Shown here one piece after another: positions 34,374 through 43,043 of a stretch of DNA of 64,000 bases. Under the pieces are notes generated by a model. The model worked only from the letters and a program-made list of their open reading frames with translations, did no database searches and was not told the DNA's origin. The stretch comes from JBPRGG01 sp051418075 (GTDB lineage Bacteria > Bacteroidota > Bacteroidia > Cytophagales > Cyclobacteriaceae): contig JBPRGG010000127.1 in the NCBI GenBank assembly GCA_051418075.1, forward strand, positions 38,298 to 102,297. Reading direction: 5' to 3'. Positions within the stretch are counted from its first letter, which is position 1; each line of letters begins with the position of its first letter. A program made the position numbers and the translations under genes.

Positions 34374-35714
34374 TTATTTTTTTGATCTTGTAAATTGCCA
34401 CACCGGGCTCATGGCCGTTTGATAAATTTCCCTGGCAAAATTCAGCATGCCTTCATATCCGGCCAGCGGGATCTTCCTTTCATGATTATGATCACAAAAG
34501 CCCAGGCCTAATTTATAGGCTATCGGCCTTTCCTTAACTCCTCCAATGAATATATCTGCTCCTTTTTCCATCACAAAGCTGGAAAGTTCCAATGGGTTGG
34601 AATCGTCAACTAAGATGGTATCGTCATCGCATAAAATTTTCATGATTTCATAATCCTCCCTGGTTCCGGTTTGGGAACCTACTACTACACTCTTAATGCC
34701 CAGGTGATTTAAGGCCTTGATCAGAGAAATGGCCTTAAAGGCACCACCCACATAAATAGCGGCCTTTTTTCCCTCCAATGCGGACCTGTATCTTTTGATT
34801 TCCGGGAGAATTTTCCGGAGCTCACTGCTCACTAAAGATTGGGCATTTTTAAGAAGTAAAGGGTCAGGAAAAAAGCGGGCTGCTTCATATAAAGCCTCAG
34901 ACATGTCTTCTATACCAAAGTAGGAGACCCTCATAAACGGAATATCATAAACTTCCTTCATCTTTTTGGCCAGATAAGTCATTGATCCAGAGCATTGTAC
35001 CAGGTTTAGAGAGGCAGTATGGGCTTGACGTACCTGATCAATACGACCATCCCCGGTGATGGATGCGATGACTTTGATACCAATTTTTTCATAGTATTCT
35101 TTTAATATCCACAGTTCTCCAGCCAGGTTAAAATCGCCAAGTATGTTTATGCTGTGGGGGACAGATCTTGGTGCAGCCGGAATAGTACCTATTAATTTAA
35201 AAATGGCTTCGCAAGCTGCGGCATAACCATCTTTTTTGGTGCCTTTAAAACCTTCTGAATGTACAGGGATTACCGGAATTCCGGCATCTTGGGTGGCTTT
35301 TTTGCAAATGGCTTCAACATCGTCTCCAATCACACCTACAATACAAGTGGAATATACGAAAGCTGCTTTTGGATTGTATTGTTGAATAAGCTCAAGCAGG
35401 GAATCCAGAAGTTTTTTTTCACCACCATAGATCACATCTTTTTCCCGCAGGTCCGTGGAAAAACTGAGCCTGTGTATTTGAGGTCCTGAGGATAATGCTC
35501 CCCGAATGTCCCAGGTATAGGCTGCACAACCTACTGGTCCATGTATCAGGTGTAAAGCATCCGCAATGGGATACAATACTACCCGGGAGCCACAAAATAC
35601 ACAAGCTCTTTGACTTACAGATCCAGCCAGACTTTCTTTGGAACAATGAATTTCAAAATCATCCTGACCTTTGCGGTAAATCTGTGGTTTGCGTTTTTCC
35701 AGGTACTGAATCAT
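34374..35714 (-). CDS. nifE: Nitrogenase FeMo-cofactor scaffold subunit NifE
   Basis: 446 aa. NifD-like: RACVFCGSRVVLYPIADALHLIHGPVGCAAYTWDIRGALSSG and STCIVGVIGDDVEAICK, SEGFKGTKKDGY. In place of the NifD FeMo-co His region is SGSMTYLAKKMKEVYDIPFM. It partners NifN. The gap from nifK is 33 bp. The order nifK-nifE-nifN-nifB is that of compact clusters in anaerobes. Confidence 0.94.
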   Translation of the reverse strand: MIQYLEKRKPQIYRKGQDDFEIHCSKESLAGSVSQRACVFCGSRVVLYPIADALHLIHGPVGCAAYTWDIRGALSSGPQIHRLSFSTDLREKDVIYGGEKKLLDSLLELIQQYNPKAAFVYSTCIVGVIGDDVEAICKKATQDAGIPVIPVHSEGFKGTKKDGYAAACEAIFKLIGTIPAAPRSVPHSINILGDFNLAGELWILKEYYEKIGIKVIASITGDGRIDQVRQAHTASLNLVQCSGSMTYLAKKMKEVYDIPFMRVSYFGIEDMSEALYEAARFFPDPLLLKNAQSLVSSELRKILPEIKRYRSALEGKKAAIYVGGAFKAISLIKALNHLGIKSVVVGSQTGTREDYEIMKILCDDDTILVDDSNPLELSSFVMEKGADIFIGGVKERPIAYKLGLGFCDHNHERKIPLAGYEGMLNFAREIYQTAMSPVWQFTRSKK

Positions 35715-35747
35715 CTACTTATACTTGTTTTACAAAAAATTCATTTT

Positions 35748-37130
35748 TTAGAGTACCAGTTCAAAAGATTCTTCTTTTGATTCCCGGTCTTTTTTATCCA
35801 GAAACAGTTCTAGTATTTTTTCCATCAGACGCATAGCTCCCTGGTAACCCACGGAAGGGAAATAGCTATGTCCGATCCGGTCCATGATGGGAAAACCCAT
35901 CCGTAGAAATGGTATATTTTCATCCCGGGCGATGTATTTACCATAGGTATTTCCGATCAAAAGATCCACTGGTTCATTTTTTATCCATTGATGAAGCAAA
36001 AACAGATCGGCATTGGCTCCATTTTTAAATTTTGCCTCCGGCACCCGTTCGGCTAATAATTCACTGATTCGTTTATCAAATTTTTTTCCCGGAGTACCAC
36101 TCACAATATATACAGGCTTCATATCCAGGTCCAGCAGAAATTCAGTAAGCGCCATCAATTGATCAGGATCACCAAACATGGCTACCCTTTTACCATGAAA
36201 ATATTGATGCATGTCTGTAATAATATCAATAGCTCTCCCCCTTTCTGTAGTTAAGTTTCCGGGGACATCTACCGCTCCTAATTCGCTGAGAGCCTGGATA
36301 AATCTGTCAGTCGCTGAAATTCCGATAGGAAGATCAAGTACTTCATACCTGACCTTACATTTACGGTCCAGGGCTTTTGCTGCATTTTCTGTGGCAAAGG
36401 GTCCAAGGGCCAGGCTGGCCAGGCTGTCTCCGGTACTTCTAAGTTCAGGTATAGTGGTTCCTCCTTTAGGATACATTACATGTTTTCCGGTTTGAGGGGC
36501 ATCCAATACATCAGAGGTATCAGGAAACATGATATAATTGATGCCCAGTAAACTGGTCAGTCTTTTTATCTCCCGCATATCTGAAGGTTCTATCCAGCCG
36601 GTAATGAGGTTGAGTTTTCCATTCTTGCTTCCGGTGGATTGGGAAAAGTAATCAACCATTCCCTTTAGCATGTTGGCATATCCTGTGATATGCGAACCTA
36701 CATAGCTGGGGGTATTGGCATGGATCACATATTTGCCTTCCGGAATTTTACCATCTTCCCTTGCCTTGACGATGATCTGGTTAAGGTCATCTCCGATTGT
36801 TTCAGATAAGCAGGTAGAATGTACTGCAATCAGGTCCGGCTCATAGATGGCAAATATATTCTGAATGGCAGTTAGTAGATTGGCCTGACCTCCAAACACA
36901 GAAGATCCTTCGGTAAAGGAACTGGTAGCAGCCATTACAGGTTCCTTGTAATGCCTGGTCAAAGCACTTCTGTGGTAGGCGCAGCAACCTTGCGATCCAT
37001 GGCTGTGGGGCATGCAGCCATGTATACCTAAGGCAGCATACATGGCTCCAATGGGCTGGCAGGTTTTAGCTGGATTGATGGTGAGGGCAGATCGCTCCTT
37101 AATCTCTTTGGTAGTGTGTCTTAATAACAT
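35748..37130 (-). CDS. nifK: Nitrogenase molybdenum-iron protein beta chain
   Basis: 460 aa, the short form lacking the N-terminal extension of the 520-aa proteobacterial NifK. The P-cluster cysteines are C24 (TCQPIGAM), C49 (HGSQGC) and C107 (HSTCLSETIGDD). The sequence then continues with NTPSYVGSHITGYANM and MGFPIMDRIGHSYFPSVGYQGAM. It pairs with NifD to form the MoFe protein; the shortened form is typical of nitrogenases from anaerobes and green sulfur bacteria. The gene is 10 bp after nifD. Confidence 0.97.
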   Translation of the reverse strand: MLLRHTTKEIKERSALTINPAKTCQPIGAMYAALGIHGCMPHSHGSQGCCAYHRSALTRHYKEPVMAATSSFTEGSSVFGGQANLLTAIQNIFAIYEPDLIAVHSTCLSETIGDDLNQIIVKAREDGKIPEGKYVIHANTPSYVGSHITGYANMLKGMVDYFSQSTGSKNGKLNLITGWIEPSDMREIKRLTSLLGINYIMFPDTSDVLDAPQTGKHVMYPKGGTTIPELRSTGDSLASLALGPFATENAAKALDRKCKVRYEVLDLPIGISATDRFIQALSELGAVDVPGNLTTERGRAIDIITDMHQYFHGKRVAMFGDPDQLMALTEFLLDLDMKPVYIVSGTPGKKFDKRISELLAERVPEAKFKNGANADLFLLHQWIKNEPVDLLIGNTYGKYIARDENIPFLRMGFPIMDRIGHSYFPSVGYQGAMRLMEKILELFLDKKDRESKEESFELVL

Positions 37131-37140
37131 TTGATTAGCA

Positions 37141-38778
37141 TTAAATGGTTACTTCTTCGTCTATAAATGTGGCTGTAAGCTCAGGAGAATTATCCCAGGG
37201 AGCCTTGATCAAGCGCCAAACTTTGCTGTTGACCATTCTGTCAATTTCTTCATAAAAATTTATGGCTCCGGAAAACCCGGCATAGGGACCGCCATAGTCG
37301 TAGCTATGCAACTGCTTCAATGGCACCCCCATTTTTTGAACAGCATATTTTTCTTTGATCCCGGCGCAGAAAATGGCTGGTTTATAATAGGCAATCAACT
37401 TTTCAGATTCATAATGACTGATATCATCAATTACAAGCGTGTTTTTTTTCATATCAGGCATCAGGCCCTGGTAGTCCTTAAATTCGAATCCTTGTTGAGC
37501 TAATTTATCCAATTCCTCCCTGGTTTTGCGGGGATTGAATCGGGAAGGATCCTGAGTTACTTTCAGTTCTTCAATGTTCCTGCTGTCAGCGTCCACTTTA
37601 ATAGAAGGAAGTACTTTTCGGCCTTCATAATCATCCCGATGGGCAAATTCATATCCGGCCGCTATGGTTTCCATTCCTATTTCGGCAAATAATTCCTGGT
37701 AATGATGTGCCCTGGAACCGCCTACAAAGAGCATGGCCAGCTTTCCGGTGGTTTTGGGCTTTACCTGGCTTACTGAAAGTTCCACCGCCTTCATTTCTGC
37801 TGCAATTACATCTTCAATCCTTTTACTCAGTTCCTCATCTTCAAAATACCGGGCAATTTTCCGTAATGATTTAGCTGTGGCTTCTGCACCAATGAAGTTG
37901 ATCTTGATCCAGGGAATTCCATATTTGGTTTCCATCATTTCCGCCACATAATTGATGGATCTGTGACACATTATCAGGTTCAGGTCAGCTGTATGAGCAT
38001 TGGCAAATTGCCCGATGGTGGAATTGCCACTGAAGGTAGATACCAGTTCCAGCCCACATTTTTCAAAAAGATCTTCCAGCACAAAGGCATCCCCGCCAAT
38101 ATTATATTCTCCCAGCAGATTTACCCGGTATTTGGTGTTATTCTTTACTTCATCATCCAGGCCTACTACATGTTTGAATATCTGGTTGTTGGCAATATGA
38201 TGGCCGGCTGATTGACTTACCCCTTTGTATCCTTCACAGCTAAAAGCAAATACATTGCAATCTCCGAACTTCTCTTTCATTTCTTTGGATATGGCATGTA
38301 CATCATCCCCGATCAGGCCTACAGGACAGGTAGAAAATACCGCTATAGCTTTGGGATGAAAAATGTCATAAGCTTCCTGAATGGCTTGCCGTAATTTTTT
38401 TTCTCCTCCAAACACAATGTTGTCGTCTTGCATATCGGTAGAAAAACAATAGGTCATATAATTCTCACCGGCTTCTCCCGGCCGGGTTTGATTTCTACGG
38501 GTAAGCCAGGAATAAAAGCCACAGCCGATGGGGCCGTGAGTAATATTGATAATATCTCTGGTAGGACCCAGAACTACACCTTTACAACCGGCATAGGTAC
38601 ATCCTCTTTGGGTGATGATGCCTGGAATTGTTCTGACATTGGCCTGTATTTCAGGTACCTGCTCCGGGTCATTCACCAGGATGGACTTTCCTCTTTTTCG
38701 GGCTACTTTGGGAGGGTATTTTTTGAGAATTTCGTCCTTGAGAGATTCAGGAGTAAAATTGGTATTGTCTTGGTTCAT
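37141..38778 (-). CDS. nifD: Nitrogenase molybdenum-iron protein alpha chain
   Basis: 545 aa. P-cluster cysteines C60, C86 (ITHGPIGCGFYSWL) and C151 (FSTCPVGLIGDD); FeMo-co ligands C271 (LIMCHRSIN) and H491 (QLHSYDYGGPYAGFSGA); GVSQSAGHHIANN holds the conserved Gln/His near the cofactor. Residues about 385-440 are an extra, charged segment (RKVLPSIKVDADSRN...) absent from the aerobic-type NifD, as in other NifI-linked nitrogenases. The ligands are those of a Mo enzyme, with nifV and nifEN present. It lies 3 bp after nifI2. Confidence 0.97.
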   Translation of the reverse strand: MNQDNTNFTPESLKDEILKKYPPKVARKRGKSILVNDPEQVPEIQANVRTIPGIITQRGCTYAGCKGVVLGPTRDIINITHGPIGCGFYSWLTRRNQTRPGEAGENYMTYCFSTDMQDDNIVFGGEKKLRQAIQEAYDIFHPKAIAVFSTCPVGLIGDDVHAISKEMKEKFGDCNVFAFSCEGYKGVSQSAGHHIANNQIFKHVVGLDDEVKNNTKYRVNLLGEYNIGGDAFVLEDLFEKCGLELVSTFSGNSTIGQFANAHTADLNLIMCHRSINYVAEMMETKYGIPWIKINFIGAEATAKSLRKIARYFEDEELSKRIEDVIAAEMKAVELSVSQVKPKTTGKLAMLFVGGSRAHHYQELFAEIGMETIAAGYEFAHRDDYEGRKVLPSIKVDADSRNIEELKVTQDPSRFNPRKTREELDKLAQQGFEFKDYQGLMPDMKKNTLVIDDISHYESEKLIAYYKPAIFCAGIKEKYAVQKMGVPLKQLHSYDYGGPYAGFSGAINFYEEIDRMVNSKVWRLIKAPWDNSPELTATFIDEEVTI

Positions 38779-38781
38779 TTT

Positions 38782-39159
38782 CTAATCAATTATAATTGGT
38801 CCTATTTCACCGGTCCTGACCCTTACTGCATCTAGAATGGGCATCACAAAGATTTTCCCATCTCCGGCATTTCCGGTTTTGCAAACTTTCATAATGGTTT
38901 TCACCACAGTATTTACCTTATCATCATTTACCATGATCATAAGAAGTCTTTTGGCTACCAGCAATGGGCCTTCCCCCAACTGGTCAATGGCTTCTTCCAA
39001 ACCTTGTTCCGCCCCATGAAGTATCCGATAATCCACCATGCCTTTTCCCCGCCCCAGCACATTGCCGGTGGCGGTGAAAGAGGAGATACCGGCTTCAGCC
39101 AATGCTTTTTTGGTAGCATTGATCTTGTTGATGCGAATTACAGCCATTATCTCTTTCAT
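38782..39159 (-). CDS. nifI2: Nitrogenase PII-like regulator NifI2
   Basis: 125 aa. GlnB family: VIRINKINATKKALAEAGISS, the T-loop with DYRILHGAEQGLE, and the C-terminal PII signature KTGNAGDGKIFVMPI. NifI2 acts with NifI1 to bind 2-oxoglutarate and, when ammonium is present, inhibit the MoFe protein. Its position between nifI1 (4-bp ATGA overlap) and nifD is the standard NifI arrangement. Confidence 0.93.
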   Translation of the reverse strand: MKEIMAVIRINKINATKKALAEAGISSFTATGNVLGRGKGMVDYRILHGAEQGLEEAIDQLGEGPLLVAKRLLMIMVNDDKVNTVVKTIMKVCKTGNAGDGKIFVMPILDAVRVRTGEIGPIIID

Positions 39160-39503
39160 ACTTCTTCGGTTATGGTGGATGTTTCTTTAACTCCGGAACT
39201 GATGGTGAATGCTTCTTCTACCGGGGATACAAATATTTTTCCATCTCCGAAAGCCCCATTTTCTCCTGTTCGAGCTGTGTCTATGATGGTCCTTATTACC
39301 AGATCTTTATCTTCCCTTTGAATCACCAAGATTAAGAGTTCCTTGGGAAGTTCATCATATGTCACTTCTCCCACTTTTAATCCACGTTGTTTTCCCCGGC
39401 CAAAAACCGGTACTTTGGTGACAGCCGGATAGCCTGCCTGAAGCAGCCCGGCCATTACAGCGTCTGATTTTTCCCGCCGTACGATTGCTCTGATCATATA
39501 CAT
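39156..39503 (-). CDS. nifI1: Nitrogenase PII-like regulator NifI1
   Basis: 115 aa. GlnB family: IRAIVRREKSDAVMAGLLQAGYPAVTKV, the T-loop GRGKQRGLKVGEVTYDELPKE and ENGAFGDGKIFVSPVEEAF. It lies 20 bp after nifH and overlaps nifI2. Together they should switch nitrogenase off by direct contact, instead of ADP-ribosylation by DraT, which I do not see here. No tyrosine equivalent to the uridylylation site of GlnB is apparent. Confidence 0.93.
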   Translation of the reverse strand: MYMIRAIVRREKSDAVMAGLLQAGYPAVTKVPVFGRGKQRGLKVGEVTYDELPKELLILVIQREDKDLVIRTIIDTARTGENGAFGDGKIFVSPVEEAFTISSGVKETSTITEEV

Positions 39504-39523
39504 AGTTGTTGCCAGTTTGAAGG

Positions 39524-40345
39524 TTAAACAATGCCGAATTCTACCAAAAGGGTTTCCAGTTCCTCAATTTTCAAGGGTTTAGGAATGACCTTCATTTCAT
39601 TTTTGTCAATTTTTCTGGCCAGTTCACGGTACTCATTAGCCTGATTATGATCTGGTGCAAAATCAATCACTGTTTTACGATTGATCTCGGCTTTTTGAAC
39701 CATATTGTCCCGGGGTACAAAATGGATCATTTGCGTTCCCAGCTTTTTGGCCAGTTCAGATATCATTTCTCTTTCATTATCCACCAAGCGGGAATTACAG
39801 ATCAATCCACCCAAACGTACTCCCCCAGAATCGGCAAACTTTACGATTCCTTTACAAATATTATTGGCGGCATACATGGCCATCATTTCTCCAGAAACTA
39901 CAATATAGATTTCCTCGGCTTTTCCTTCACGAATGGGCATGGCAAATCCGCCACACACAACATCCCCCAATACATCGTAGAAAACGTAATCCAGAGCCTG
40001 GTCTTCTTCATATGCGCCTAATTGCTCCAGCAGGTTGATAGAAGTGATGATGCCCCGGCCAGCACAGCCTACACCTGGCTCAGGACCTCCTGATTCCACA
40101 CATCGGGTGATACAGTACCCTTCTCTGATCACATCCTCCAGTTCTACATCTTCCCCTTCTTCCCTAAGCGTGTCCAATACGGTTTTTTGGGCCAGTCCTC
40201 CCAGCAATAAACGGGTTGAATCTGCCTTGGGGTCACAACCCACTACCATTACCTTTTTTCCCATTTCGGCTAAGCCGGCTACTGTATTTTGGGTAGTGGT
40301 TGATTTCCCAATACCCCCTTTTCCATAGATTGCAATTTTTCTCAT
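39524..40345 (-). CDS. nifH: Nitrogenase iron protein
   Basis: 273 aa. P-loop GKGGIGKST at residues 8-16, cluster cysteines C94 (GVGCAGRG) and C131 (DVVCGGFAMP), R97 equivalent to the ADP-ribosylated arginine, and the NifH tail with DNMVQKAEINRKTVI. It supplies electrons with ATP hydrolysis to the MoFe protein and also takes part in FeMo-co maturation. It is the first gene of the run, and its leader has a sigma-54 promoter (40387-40402) about 40 bp upstream. The sequence looks like a standard Mo-dependent NifH, with no hint of a vnf/anf type. Confidence 0.98.
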   Translation of the reverse strand: MRKIAIYGKGGIGKSTTTQNTVAGLAEMGKKVMVVGCDPKADSTRLLLGGLAQKTVLDTLREEGEDVELEDVIREGYCITRCVESGGPEPGVGCAGRGIITSINLLEQLGAYEEDQALDYVFYDVLGDVVCGGFAMPIREGKAEEIYIVVSGEMMAMYAANNICKGIVKFADSGGVRLGGLICNSRLVDNEREMISELAKKLGTQMIHFVPRDNMVQKAEINRKTVIDFAPDHNQANEYRELARKIDKNEMKVIPKPLKIEELETLLVEFGIV

Positions 40346-40386
40346 CTTATTATTGTTTGATTTTACAATGAATACAGTATCTGATT

Positions 40387-40402
40387 TCCAACTTTAGTGC
40401 CA
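40387..40402 (-). promoter_or_regulatory. Sigma-54 promoter of nifH
   Basis: On the nif-sense strand the motif reads TGGCACT-AAAG-TTGGA. The -24 GG and -12 element have exact sigma-54 spacing, with one change at the -12 site (GG for GC). The predicted start is about 30 bp before the nifH ATG. A NifA-type activator gene is 1 kb upstream and sigma-54 contacts (GAFTGA) are present in it. Confidence 0.7.
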
Positions 40403-40499
40403 CATAGTTGAAAATGATTAAATGTGGGGTAAGTGTCAGAATATCAGGTGGTTGAATAATTTTCTTTGAATCAGAGGGCTGAAAAAGAGGCACAAATCT

Positions 40500-40541
40500 T
40501 ACATTTTGGTAGAAAGGGCCGTTTTATCCTACATTTTGGTA
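40500..40541. repeat. Two 12-bp direct repeats upstream of nifH, enhancer candidate
   Basis: TACATTTTGGTA occurs at 40500-40511 and 40530-40541, exactly 30 bp apart (three helical turns). The unit has dyad ends (TAC...GTA). A partial inverted copy (core CAAAATG, 40551-40557) follows. The sites are about 100-140 bp upstream of the -24 element, the usual place for bacterial enhancer-binding proteins. The unit is not the proteobacterial NifA TGT-N10-ACA. Confidence 0.55.
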
Positions 40542-40833
40542 AGTTTTAATCAAAATGATACTAAAATAAATGCTGAAAAGGGGCTTATTTGTATTTGTTC
40601 TAATTATAAATAAAAAAGATTTTTAATTTTAAGCAGAATAGTGTAATTATTTTAAAAAATAATCCAAATTTGAGGCTTGTGTTTAATAAAAATTCTATTC
40701 TGATACGAAAATAATAATAAGGGGTTGGGTTTTGGCCAAGATTTATTTACAAAAATGTAGCATCAAAATCTCAGATAAACCAACAGAATTCTATGTAATT
40801 AATGAAAAAGAACAGATGCGCTGAGGGTAGGTT
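40542..40833. other. Intergenic region between GNAT and nifH, possible GNAT terminator hairpin
   Basis: About 290 bp. A perfect AT hairpin ATTATTTT-AA-AAAATAAT (40646-40663) lies within an outer inverted repeat CAGAATAG (40634-40641) / CTATTCTG (40695-40702). It could end the nifA-GNAT transcript. No gene seen. Confidence 0.4.
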
Positions 40834-41304
40834 TTAAAGATATTTAGACCAAAAGTACATAGGAGGATGACTTTCGCCAAAACCTTGACTGACATACAGA
40901 CCCTGGGCATTGATATTGTCATGTCTTACTTCCAGGGTAATTTTACCACATTCCAGTTTCCCTGCTTCACTTTCCACTGCCTGGAGCAGTTTACGGCCAA
41001 TACCCTGACCGCGAAAACTTTTCAGTACGATGAGGTCATGGATATTGATTAGTTTTTTGGCCTGAAAGCTGGAAAACCCAATGAAACAAGTAGTCATGCC
41101 GATATACTTATCCTGCTGCCGGGCAAATAACACAAAAACTCCGGGATGGGCTGCCAGACCAGGTATAAGATTCTTCTTTACATAATCAGTCATAGGTGCT
41201 TCCTGCCCCATTCGATCCATCATATAGGCTTCCATCAGCCTGAGCAGATTTTCCTGATGGTCTTGTTTGTCGAAATCACATTTAACTATTTGTACTTCAT
41301 TCAT
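40834..41304 (-). CDS. GNAT-family N-acetyltransferase
   Basis: 156 aa. The acetyl-CoA loop is VLKSFRGQGIGRKLLQAVESEAG (about 93-115), then LEVRHDNINAQGLYVSQGF, the standard GNAT C-terminal motif. The acceptor substrate cannot be named. It follows nifA by 17 bp, so it is probably expressed with the nitrogen-fixation activator, and sits between nifA and nifH. Possibly it modifies a protein or small amine in nitrogen metabolism, but this is speculation. Confidence 0.88.
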   Translation of the reverse strand: MNEVQIVKCDFDKQDHQENLLRLMEAYMMDRMGQEAPMTDYVKKNLIPGLAAHPGVFVLFARQQDKYIGMTTCFIGFSSFQAKKLINIHDLIVLKSFRGQGIGRKLLQAVESEAGKLECGKITLEVRHDNINAQGLYVSQGFGESHPPMYFWSKYL

Positions 41305-41321
41305 GGGTATAATATTATTAT

Positions 41322-42863
41322 TTATTTCAGATTTTTAAACCTTTTGGCATCTATCTGATATTTGGACAGGCGTATGCCCATCATTCGTTCTGTAATACCC
41401 AGATATTCAGCCGCCTGACTTATATTGCCGCTGGTCATTTTTAAGGTATCCTGTATCAGTTCCTTTTCCATTTTATTTAGAATTGATTTTAAAGGTCCCT
41501 TTCGAGGAGCATTTTCATCAGGTGTTTGCAGGGTGGGAGGTAAATGATAACCATAAATTACATCTTCATTACATAAAATACAGGCCCTTTCTATGCAATT
41601 TTCCAATTCTCTCACATTTCCCGGCCAATGATAGCTCATCAGCATATCAATGGCAGAGGTGGCTATTCTTTTAATCCTGGTATTGTTTTTTTGATTAAAC
41701 TTGGCGATAAAATGATCGGCCATCAAAGTAATGTCGCTTTTACGCTCTTTTAAAGAAGGTACATAAATAGGAAACACATTTAACCGGTAAAAGAGGTCAT
41801 CTCTGAACTTTCCTTGGTCAATTAAATCTTCCAGTTCCCTGTTGGTGGCTGTTATGATTCGTACATCTACTTTAAAGGTTTCCGATCCGCCTAAACGCTC
41901 AAGCTCTTTTTCCTGTAATATCCTCAGGATTTTTACCTGGGTGGCCAGGGGCAGATCCCCAATTTCATCTAAAAACAGGGTACCTCGGTCTGCTAATTCA
42001 AACCGGCCTTTGCGCATTTTTTCAGCGCCGGTAAAAGCGCCTTTTTCATGGCCAAAAAGTTCACTTTCGATCAGGCTTTCCGGAAGGGCCGAGCAATTTA
42101 CCTTGATAAAGCTTTTATTGGCTCTGGGGCTGTTATAGTGGATGGCATTGGCAAAAAGTTCCTTGCCTACCCCGCTTTCTCCTCTTATTAGTACAGTGGT
42201 ATCTGTGTTGGCTACTTTGGAGATTAATTGAAAAGCATCTTGCATCAGGTTGGAGGAGCCAATTATATTAGCAGGTTGAAATTTGGCTCTTAGTTCATCC
42301 TGTAACCTCAGGTTTTCTTCCTGTAAACGGGCCAATTCTTCAGATTCCTCTTGCCTGGCCTTCACAGCCTGGGCTAACATAGTACCTATAATAGAAAGCA
42401 GCCTGATATCATTGTCATAATTGTCATGGTCTCTGGCAGGTTTATCCACACTTAGTGTACCTAAAATTTCTTTTTCCAGTTTGATTGGCACACAAATGAA
42501 TGAAAAATCATGGGTATTTATGTTGTTCCTGGCCTGGGTTCGGTTTAGAAACCGGCGGTCCTGTGATATGCGTGATAAAACTACCGATTGGCCTGTTTCT
42601 ACGACCTTACCAATGATGCCTTCACCGATTTTGTACTTTCCCCGGGCTTTTTCAATATCAGTCATGGAATAGGCTTCTTCAATATAAATTTCCGAACTAT
42701 TGCGATTGAGGATGGTGATGGTGCCTCTTTCCAGTCCCAGGTTTTCGGCTATTTGTTGTAGGATAGGAAGCAAAAAATCTTTAATGTTCTTACTTTTACT
42801 GATAATGAGGCTGATATCAAAAAGTAAAGACAGCTCCTTTATTTCTTTTTTAATCCTATCCAT
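41322..42863 (-). CDS. nifA: Sigma-54-dependent transcriptional activator, NifA type
   Basis: 513 aa. An N-terminal GAF (about 15-170, GEGIIGKVVETGQSVVLSRIS), a linker, the AAA+ domain (about 195-425; Walker A GESGVGKE, GAFTGA, Walker B GTLFLDEIGDL, sensor RDDLFYRLNVFPIYVP, VRELENCIERACIL), and a C-terminal Fis-type HTH (SGNISQAAEYLGITERMMGIRL). This is the NifA/AnfA layout. It is directly upstream of nifH with a sigma-54 site there, so its target is clear. The Cys cluster between AAA+ and HTH found in oxygen-sensitive rhizobial NifA is not evident. The gene has a GNAT companion. Confidence 0.93.
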   Translation of the reverse strand: MDRIKKEIKELSLLFDISLIISKSKNIKDFLLPILQQIAENLGLERGTITILNRNSSEIYIEEAYSMTDIEKARGKYKIGEGIIGKVVETGQSVVLSRISQDRRFLNRTQARNNINTHDFSFICVPIKLEKEILGTLSVDKPARDHDNYDNDIRLLSIIGTMLAQAVKARQEESEELARLQEENLRLQDELRAKFQPANIIGSSNLMQDAFQLISKVANTDTTVLIRGESGVGKELFANAIHYNSPRANKSFIKVNCSALPESLIESELFGHEKGAFTGAEKMRKGRFELADRGTLFLDEIGDLPLATQVKILRILQEKELERLGGSETFKVDVRIITATNRELEDLIDQGKFRDDLFYRLNVFPIYVPSLKERKSDITLMADHFIAKFNQKNNTRIKRIATSAIDMLMSYHWPGNVRELENCIERACILCNEDVIYGYHLPPTLQTPDENAPRKGPLKSILNKMEKELIQDTLKMTSGNISQAAEYLGITERMMGIRLSKYQIDAKRFKNLK

Positions 42864-43043
42864 ACTTTAGCTTTCATTGTTCGAATTGTTACCGAATGCT
42901 TTGGGATTATGCTGAAAACTAAAATTATAAATATTGAAATATGGGTTCTTTTTAAAGCTTGTTTTAGGCAAAAATATGTAAAATATAAAAATGTATGTTT
43001 AAAAAATATAATTAAATTATTTAAAATATGCATATTTGCTGTT

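Noticed and set aside
40646..40663. AT-only hairpin as the NifA upstream site
   Set aside because: It lacks the TGT-N10-ACA pattern and looks more like a weak terminator or chance AT symmetry.
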